This document shows, piece after piece, positions 59,266 through 64,000 of a stretch of 64,000 nucleotides of DNA (positions are counted from its first letter, which is position 1; each line of letters starts with the position of its first letter). The stretch covers positions 124,001-188,000 of the forward strand of contig CALXMF010000002.1 in assembly GCA_944389415.1 (NCBI GenBank), in the 5' to 3' direction. Made by a program: the position numbers and the translations under genes. The notes under the pieces are model-generated. The model was given only the letters and a program-made list of their open reading frames with translations, had not been told where the DNA came from and made no database searches. This stretch comes from an uncultured Spirochaetota bacterium (GTDB lineage Bacteria; Spirochaetota; Spirochaetia; Treponematales; Treponemataceae).

Positions 59266-59982
59266 TTATTTTTTCAGCGCTTTTACCGCAATAAAATTCA
59301 TATACGCACCGGCTCCGGCGTTCATCGCGTCACGGTCGCCAATAGCGTACTCGTTGCTGCTCGCAAGCCAGTCATTCCATGCTTCGTCAGTACAGCGCAT
59401 TTCTGTCACCGACTCAATAGAAACTGTCTTTTCGCCTTTCAGCAGCTGCCGCCACCATTCACAGCTGTGAAACGATTCAAGATCTTCCGCCTTCCATGAC
59501 TTAAAAAACGCTTCAGGCAGACAGCGATGTGTATCTTCTGATTTAAAGCCGGGAAACGAGAGAGCTATTTGGCCTCCGCTGCGTATAAAAGGCGCGATAC
59601 AGCGGTCAAGTACTTCAGGCTGTGTTCCAAAATAGTGATACGCGTCTATGGAAATAACCGCATCAAAAAATGATTCCGCATACGGAAGAGCGTGAACATC
59701 CGCATGAATCGGGATAACCCGATCAGATATTCCCAGATGCTTAAACCGTTCAAAATTTTCAGAAGCGCTTATCCACAAATCAGTCGCGTATACCTGCACA
59801 CCAAATTTCTGCGCGATAAACGCAGAAGAAAGACCTTTTCCGCAGCCCAAGTCAAGCACTCTCATGCCTTTTTCAAGATTCATATCAGCAGTTAGTTCTT
59901 GCGCCAGTTTCAGCACATTCGGCCCCATCAGATTCTCACTGACAAACTGAGGATCATCCAATCCATGATATATTGATTTCAT
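59266..59982 (-). CDS. SAM-dependent methyltransferase
   Basis: The 238-residue class I methyltransferase has motif I VLDLGCGKG (42-50), the acidic end of beta-2 (ATDLW), and motif IV region DAVISIDAYHYFG. The substrate is unknown; small molecules are usual for this subtype. Good ribosome site GGGAGG. It interrupts the rpoN-hpf-hprK run on the opposite strand. Confidence 0.88.
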   Translation of the reverse strand: MKSIYHGLDDPQFVSENLMGPNVLKLAQELTADMNLEKGMRVLDLGCGKGLSSAFIAQKFGVQVYATDLWISASENFERFKHLGISDRVIPIHADVHALPYAESFFDAVISIDAYHYFGTQPEVLDRCIAPFIRSGGQIALSFPGFKSEDTHRCLPEAFFKSWKAEDLESFHSCEWWRQLLKGEKTVSIESVTEMRCTDEAWNDWLASSNEYAIGDRDAMNAGAGAYMNFIAVKALKK

Positions 59983-60066
59983 TTCTGCAACCTCCCTTTA
60001 GCCAGCATCCTATAAGATTCTGAGCTGCTCTGCAAGATTTTATTATGTATCGCACACCGGTTTTTC

Positions 60067-60096
60067 TTGCAAAAACAGTTTTCTGTGTGTTATAGT
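60067..60096 (+). promoter_or_regulatory. Promoter of hprK, predicted leaderless
   Basis: TTGCAA (60067-60072), spacer 18, TATAGT (60091-60096), then 6 nt to the ATG at 60103. There is no ribosome site. Confidence 0.6.
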
Positions 60097-60102
60097 TATA
60101 TC

Positions 60103-61092
60103 ATGGCTGAACGGACATTCACTGTTCTGGACTTGCTCGATCTGGATCTCAAGGGGCACAATGCCCTGAATCTGCGCTGTATCAGCGGCAGAAAAGGCTT
60201 GAGCCGGTCTATACAAATACCGGACATGAACAGACCCGGTCTCGCGCTTTCTGGTTTTTATGAATCTTTCGCCTATCAGCGTGTTCAGCTGTTCGGCCGG
60301 GGCGAAATCGCGTATCTTAAAAGGATTATTGCGGAGCACCGGCTTGAAAATGTACGCAAACTGTTTTCATATGACATACCATGCTGCGTTATCACACATA
60401 ATCTGCAGCCGCCCGCTGAATTTCTTGATATCGCTGATGAAGTATCCTGTGCAATTTTGCAAACAGACTTGGAATCAACAGATTTTTCTACTAGGCTTCT
60501 CCGGGTATTTTCAAATATTTTTGCTCCGCGCAAAACAATACACGGTGTACTGGTAGAAGTATACGGTCTTGGTATTATTCTGATGGGCGACTCTGGTGTG
60601 GGAAAAAGTGAAACCGCGCTTGAATTAATAGAACGCGGGCACCGGCTTGTCGCTGATGATATTGTAGAACTCCGCTGCGTAAACGGCAATACGGTACTTG
60701 GACAGGGCGCAAATCCTATGATAAGTCATCATATGGAAATACGCGGTCTGGGAATTATCAATATATCACAGCTGTATGGTGTTGGCGCAATTAGAGAGCA
60801 AAAACAGGTGCAGCTTGTTGTCCGGCTTGAAGAATGGGACTCTAACAAGTTATATGACCGTCTGGGAACAGATCAGAAAACAATAGATCTGCTGGGGGTA
60901 AAAATCCCCGAATTGGAAATACCAGTTCGCCCCGGACGGAATCTGCCAATCATTATTGAGACAGCAGCTATGAATGAAAGACTAAAGTCTATGGGATATT
61001 ATTCCGCCCTTGACTTTAACCGCAATGTACTCAAATGGATAGAAACAGGAACAGCCCAGACTGCCTATTACGGCAGTGATGATTTATATTAA
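60103..61092 (+). CDS. hprK: HPr kinase/phosphorylase
   Basis: HprK phosphorylates HPr on a serine. The 329-residue protein has an N-terminal MurF-like domain, H147 in IHGVLVEV, P-loop GDSGVGKS (162-169) and the family signature EIRGLGIINISQLYG. ptsH follows after 32 nt. In organisms without sugar PTS permeases, HprK/HPr act in regulation. Confidence 0.97.
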   Translation: MAERTFTVLDLLDLDLKGHNALNLRCISGRKGLSRSIQIPDMNRPGLALSGFYESFAYQRVQLFGRGEIAYLKRIIAEHRLENVRKLFSYDIPCCVITHNLQPPAEFLDIADEVSCAILQTDLESTDFSTRLLRVFSNIFAPRKTIHGVLVEVYGLGIILMGDSGVGKSETALELIERGHRLVADDIVELRCVNGNTVLGQGANPMISHHMEIRGLGIINISQLYGVGAIREQKQVQLVVRLEEWDSNKLYDRLGTDQKTIDLLGVKIPELEIPVRPGRNLPIIIETAAMNERLKSMGYYSALDFNRNVLKWIETGTAQTAYYGSDDLY

Positions 61093-61124
61093 CACTGATA
61101 CAGGAAATACAAAGGAGTGTCCGC

Positions 61125-61406
61125 ATGATCGAGAAACAGGTAACAGTCATGAACCGCGCCGGCATACATGCCAGGCCAGCAGCGCTTATAGCGCAGACGT
61201 CAAATAAATTCAGCAGCAATATCTCAATTAAGATGAATGCCGGACTGCCGTCAGAAATCGAGATAAACGCGAAATCAATCATGGGCGTCATCACCATGGC
61301 TGCCGGATATAAAACTGTGCTGCTGATTATTGCTGACGGGGCAGATGAACAGCAGGCAGTTGATGCGATTACAACACTCTTTGAAAATAAATTTGAAGAG
61401 GACTAA
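61125..61406 (+). CDS. ptsH: Phosphocarrier HPr
   Basis: The 93-residue HPr has H15 (GIHARPAA), the site phosphorylated by enzyme I, and the HprK target serine S51 (AKSIMGVITMAA), equivalent to Ser46. The start follows AAAGGAG. Enzyme I is not in the window. Confidence 0.97.
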   Translation: MIEKQVTVMNRAGIHARPAALIAQTSNKFSSNISIKMNAGLPSEIEINAKSIMGVITMAAGYKTVLLIIADGADEQQAVDAITTLFENKFEED

Positions 61407-61429
61407 GCGGTTTTCTCATCAGGCAGAAT

Positions 61430-61459
61430 ACACAGCGCAAAGAGGGGATTGCGCTGTGT
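61430..61459 (+). promoter_or_regulatory. Inverted repeat next to the lexA promoter, candidate operator
   Basis: ACACAGCGCAA and TTGCGCTGTGT are perfect 11-bp arms separated by 8 nt. The right arm runs into TATAAT (61459-61464), 23 nt before the lexA ATG. It could be a LexA autorepression site or the ptsH terminator; there is no T run. Confidence 0.5.
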
Positions 61460-61487
61460 ATAATAAACCGATGTCCTCCGACAGAAT

Positions 61488-62102
61488 ATGAAAGAACTGA
61501 CCAATAAACAGAGCCAGGTGCTGCAATTCATCTGCAGCTGCATTGAACTGAATTCCTGCCCGCCAACAGTACGGGAAATAGCGTCTCATTTCCACGTAAC
61601 ACCGCGAGCTGTTCAGATACATCTGGAAGCATTGCGGAAAAAGGGGTTTCTGGCAAACGCTGATAAACGTTCCCGATCTCTGCGAGTGCTTTCGCCTGCC
61701 GCTGATTCCGGTTTTATTCCGCCGGCAGTTAGGCAGATTCCTCTTTTAGGAACTGTAGCTGCCGGCCTGCCGCTGCTCAGTGAAGAAAACTATGAAGGGT
61801 ACATTAACCTGCCCGATTCCTATATAAAAAGCGGTAAAACATATTTTGCCCTTACGGTCCGCGGAAACAGTATGATAGACGCCGGAATTCTGGACGGTGA
61901 TACAGCCATTATCGAACAATCATCAACCGCAGAGAACGGTCAGATAGTTGTAGCTGTTCTTGAAGACGCAATCACTCTGAAACGCTTTTTCCGGGAATCG
62001 GCTCGCATCAGACTGCATCCTGAAAACCCTGTTTTTAATGATATTTACTGCCAGAATGTCCGTATCGTAGGGATTCTTTCCTGCATCTTAAGGACATACT
62101 AA
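61488..62102 (+). CDS. lexA: LexA repressor
   Basis: The 204-residue SOS repressor has an N-terminal winged helix (TVREIASHFHVTPRAVQIHLEAL), self-cleavage site Ala92-Gly93 (GTVAAGLPL), catalytic S128 (RGNSMIDAGI) and K165 (ITLKRFF). There is no clear ribosome site. TATAAT lies 23 nt upstream and an inverted repeat abuts it. holA overlaps its stop by 1 nt. Confidence 0.97.
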   Translation: MKELTNKQSQVLQFICSCIELNSCPPTVREIASHFHVTPRAVQIHLEALRKKGFLANADKRSRSLRVLSPAADSGFIPPAVRQIPLLGTVAAGLPLLSEENYEGYINLPDSYIKSGKTYFALTVRGNSMIDAGILDGDTAIIEQSSTAENGQIVVAVLEDAITLKRFFRESARIRLHPENPVFNDIYCQNVRIVGILSCILRTY

Positions 62103-63139
62103 TGGGAGCTGTCCGATTATTCCTGTTTGCAGGGCCTGAAATAGGCGAACGCAACGACGCGGTAGAAAAGCTGCGAACAGCCGCCCGGAAAGAGTCAGGG
62201 CAGCTTGATGAATATTCACTGTATGCCGGCGAAACACCAATAACAGATGTCGCGGGACTGCTGACAAATGAATCACTGTTTGCCGATGCGCGGTTTATTG
62301 TTCTTAAAAACGCCGACGTTATAAAGAAAAAAGATGACATTGCGCTGCTTGCGTCATTGCCGGCAGTACACACGCAGAAAAACGCTACGCCTGTTTCTAC
62401 TCTCGTTCTTATTTCAGACGCAGTCAGTATTGATAAAAAACTAGAAGCGGTAGTTCCAAAAGAAAATAGAAAAATATTCTGGGAATTGTTTGAAAACAGA
62501 AAAGAGCAGTGGCTGAAAAACTTTTTTCAGAAATCAGGTTTTCGCATAGAAACAGATGCGATTGAATTGATTCTTGAACTGGTGGAGAACAATACAGACG
62601 CGCTCAGCAGTGAATGTTCCCGTTTTTTTTCTTGCTTTGAACAGGGGCATCTAGTTACCGCGGCAGAGGTAGAACGTATTATAGCGCACAACCGGGAGGA
62701 GTCGCCGTTTACGCTTTTTGACGCGCTCTCAAGCAGTAATGAGACTCCGCAACAGCGCCTTGAAACAGCGCTCGCTATACTGCAAAAAATAAAACTATCA
62801 AAAGACTCTTCAGGCATTCAACTTCTTGCCGGACTGACCTACTGTTTCAGAAAGCTCAGACAGTGGCACAGTCTGCAAAACGGTACACAGCGCCCTTCTG
62901 ACTTTGAATTAAAAACAGCTGGTTTTACATCCCAGAAAGCCCGCACGCAATATACATCAGCAGCGCGCCTCTGGACAGCAGCACAGACAGAGGCGATTCT
63001 GACAGAGATTGCACGTACCGATATGGATATCCGTACGCTTGGTCAGCAGCCGGAAACACTGCTGCTGCAAATGCTGCTGTATACCATTGTGGTAAAAAAC
63101 GGCGCAGAAAGAGAAGAAATTTTTTACGGGCAGCTGTAA
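62102..63139 (+). CDS. holA: DNA polymerase III delta subunit
   Basis: The 345-residue protein (MGAVRLFLFAGPEIGER ... SPFTLFDALSS ... RTDMDIRTLGQQPETLLLQMLL) matches HolA, which loads the beta clamp with tau/gamma and delta'. The family is poorly conserved, so the match rests on overall pattern and the C-terminal region. The start TAATG overlaps lexA, so it is co-transcribed with the SOS repressor. It converges on the YdbC-like gene with 1 nt between. Confidence 0.9.
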   Translation: MGAVRLFLFAGPEIGERNDAVEKLRTAARKESGQLDEYSLYAGETPITDVAGLLTNESLFADARFIVLKNADVIKKKDDIALLASLPAVHTQKNATPVSTLVLISDAVSIDKKLEAVVPKENRKIFWELFENRKEQWLKNFFQKSGFRIETDAIELILELVENNTDALSSECSRFFSCFEQGHLVTAAEVERIIAHNREESPFTLFDALSSSNETPQQRLETALAILQKIKLSKDSSGIQLLAGLTYCFRKLRQWHSLQNGTQRPSDFELKTAGFTSQKARTQYTSAARLWTAAQTEAILTEIARTDMDIRTLGQQPETLLLQMLLYTIVVKNGAEREEIFYGQL

Positions 63140-63140
63140 C

Positions 63141-63368
63141 TTATTCCAGATTCAGAGAACTGATAACCTGAAACAGTGATTTCAGTTCATCTTCGGTCAA
63201 AGTAATACCTTTTCCCATTTTCTGATGATCAGGCGACCAACTGCGGATATCATATTTCGGCGGCCGACCGCCCCATGATACAAGATTCAGTTCTGTAATC
63301 CAGCCGCTTTTGCTTGATGAAATTTCACCAAGCTGTTTTACAATCTCAAAAGAAAAATCCTCCGCCAC
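63141..63368 (-). CDS. YdbC-like PC4-family protein
   Basis: The 75-residue protein (FSFEIVKQLGEISSSKSGWITELNLVSWGGRPPKYDIRSWSPDHQKMGKGITLTEDEL) matches the YdbC family, whose members bind single-stranded nucleic acid through a PC4 fold. It begins with a GTG behind ACGGAGG. Confidence 0.9.
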   Translation of the reverse strand: MAEDFSFEIVKQLGEISSSKSGWITELNLVSWGGRPPKYDIRSWSPDHQKMGKGITLTEDELKSLFQVISSLNLE

Positions 63369-63509
63369 CAGGGAACCTCCGTTACAATACAGCAGTTATA
63401 TTGTATATACTATATCACGGAATAGTAAAAAAGTGAAAAAAATTTTGTTCGCGTTTCTGATTTACGATAATTAAGTAATGGGCAGTGATAAATAAAACAG
63501 GAGGTCTGT

Positions 63510-64000
63510 ATGAATAAGAGTATCAAACAGAATAGATGTGTCCGCCGTCTGGCAGGTATTGCAGGGTTATGCATACTGTTTTCTGCATGCAGCAGTACGC
63601 CGCAAGTAGAACAACAGTCCGAGCCAGAGCCGCCAATAGAGCAGCCAGAGCCAGTATCAGAAACACCACCGGAACAAACTGATAACAGTTTCTCTCAGAA
63701 AAATCAGGCCGGTTTTGAACAGATAGAACAAGCAAGAACAGCAGCGATTGCCGCTGGCGCTCAGGAACTGTATCCGAAGGAATTCGATCAGGCTGACAGC
63801 CGTTATGAGGCGCTCAAACAGAAAGACACAGAAAATACTGACCTGACAGAAGAAATACAGGATATCACCGATTTATACCGATCGCTTGAACTGGCCGCTC
63901 AGGCAAAAAAAATGCAGAAAGAAATCAATGAGCAGCAATTTCCGGACATAGATGCGGAGCGGCTTGCTTTGGCAGACAAAGCGCTGTCGGAATTATCAGA
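63510..64000 (+). CDS. Lipoprotein, N-terminal part (runs off the window)
   Basis: The start at 63510 follows GGAGGT. The lipobox is LFSAC (Cys about residue 26), followed by a Pro/Glu-rich linker with repeated EPEPP and PEPVS, then a charged helical region (for example ELYPKEFDQADSRYEALKQ) that could be a coiled coil or TPR-like. The frame is open to the window end. Family unknown; possibly a treponemal envelope scaffold. Confidence 0.87.
   Translation, partial: MNKSIKQNRCVRRLAGIAGLCILFSACSSTPQVEQQSEPEPPIEQPEPVSETPPEQTDNSFSQKNQAGFEQIEQARTAAIAAGAQELYPKEFDQADSRYEALKQKDTENTDLTEEIQDITDLYRSLELAAQAKKMQKEINEQQFPDIDAERLALADKALSELS

Noticed and set aside
61430-61459. Inverted repeat as terminator of ptsH
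   Set aside because: The stem is good, but no T run follows, so a terminator is less likely than an operator; kept as a finding instead.

Overview
The window reads as a chromosomal segment of a Treponema-like spirochaete. The support is a nine-gene V/A-type ATPase operon ending in a UspA gene, several lipoproteins with loose spirochaetal lipoboxes, a run rpoN-hpf-(methyltransferase)-hprK-ptsH, and a poly-G tract placed in a promoter like those known from Treponema. Species cannot be named from the sequence. Sampled lines are AT-rich (about 33-43% GC) up to about 41 kb and clearly GC-richer (about 50-67%) from about 43 kb, except for an AT-rich stretch at about 48.1-50.0 kb.

Layout. 1-7 kb: partial dCache chemoreceptor, bacteriohemerythrin, sugar O-acetyltransferase, a cation antiporter fused to a PTS EIIA domain, and feoAB. 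7-15 kb: an unknown gene divergent from a lipoprotein with an HExxH zinc-protease motif; an MBL-fold/pentapeptide pair divergent from a zinc-ribbon gene and murI; a secreted YD-repeat-like protein and a two-component system. 15-38 kb: a long leftward block with leuS, guaA, pyrG, a nitroreductase broken by an in-frame stop, htrA, map, a J-domain gene, a flavodoxin-like gene, uspA, V-ATPase subunits D-B-A-E-F-K-I-C-H, ptsN, secG, tpiA, a nucleotidyltransferase and deoD. 38.5 kb: tRNA-Thr(CGT) with clear promoter and terminator. 38.7-48 kb: a double cyclic-nucleotide-domain regulator, a PHP phosphoesterase, a zinc ABC importer (znuACB), a split ThrE-type exporter, icd, comM and tRNA-Leu(CAA). 48.1-52.8 kb: an accessory island bracketed by a perfect 19-bp direct repeat, holding a small conserved protein, a divergent RNase III with dsRNA-binding domain, hsdS with a large internal repeat, and an hsdM cut off at its N-terminus exactly at the repeat; no hsdR is present. 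53-64 kb: a DUF6979-like gene, a lipoprotein whose promoter spacer contains ten G residues, recQ, a DUF1015 gene, rpoN, hpf, a methyltransferase, hprK, ptsH, lexA, holA, a YdbC/PC4-like gene and a partial lipoprotein.

How the genes fit together. The PTS parts seen here are regulatory only: HPr, HPr kinase, a PtsN-type EIIA and an EIIA tail on an ion antiporter, with no sugar permease, next to sigma-54 and Hpf. Ion and metal handling recurs: V-ATPase, antiporter, FeoAB and ZnuACB, with cysteine-rich extensions on FeoA and ZnuC.

The most interesting signals are (1) the poly-G promoter that looks phase-variable; (2) the repeat-bracketed island with a complete-looking RNase III paralogue and a decapitated type I methyltransferase; and (3) a recurring pattern in which a -10 hexamer lies exactly 6-7 nt upstream of the start codon of genes lacking a Shine-Dalgarno sequence, including three divergent gene pairs about 50 nt apart. 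That pattern predicts leaderless mRNAs.
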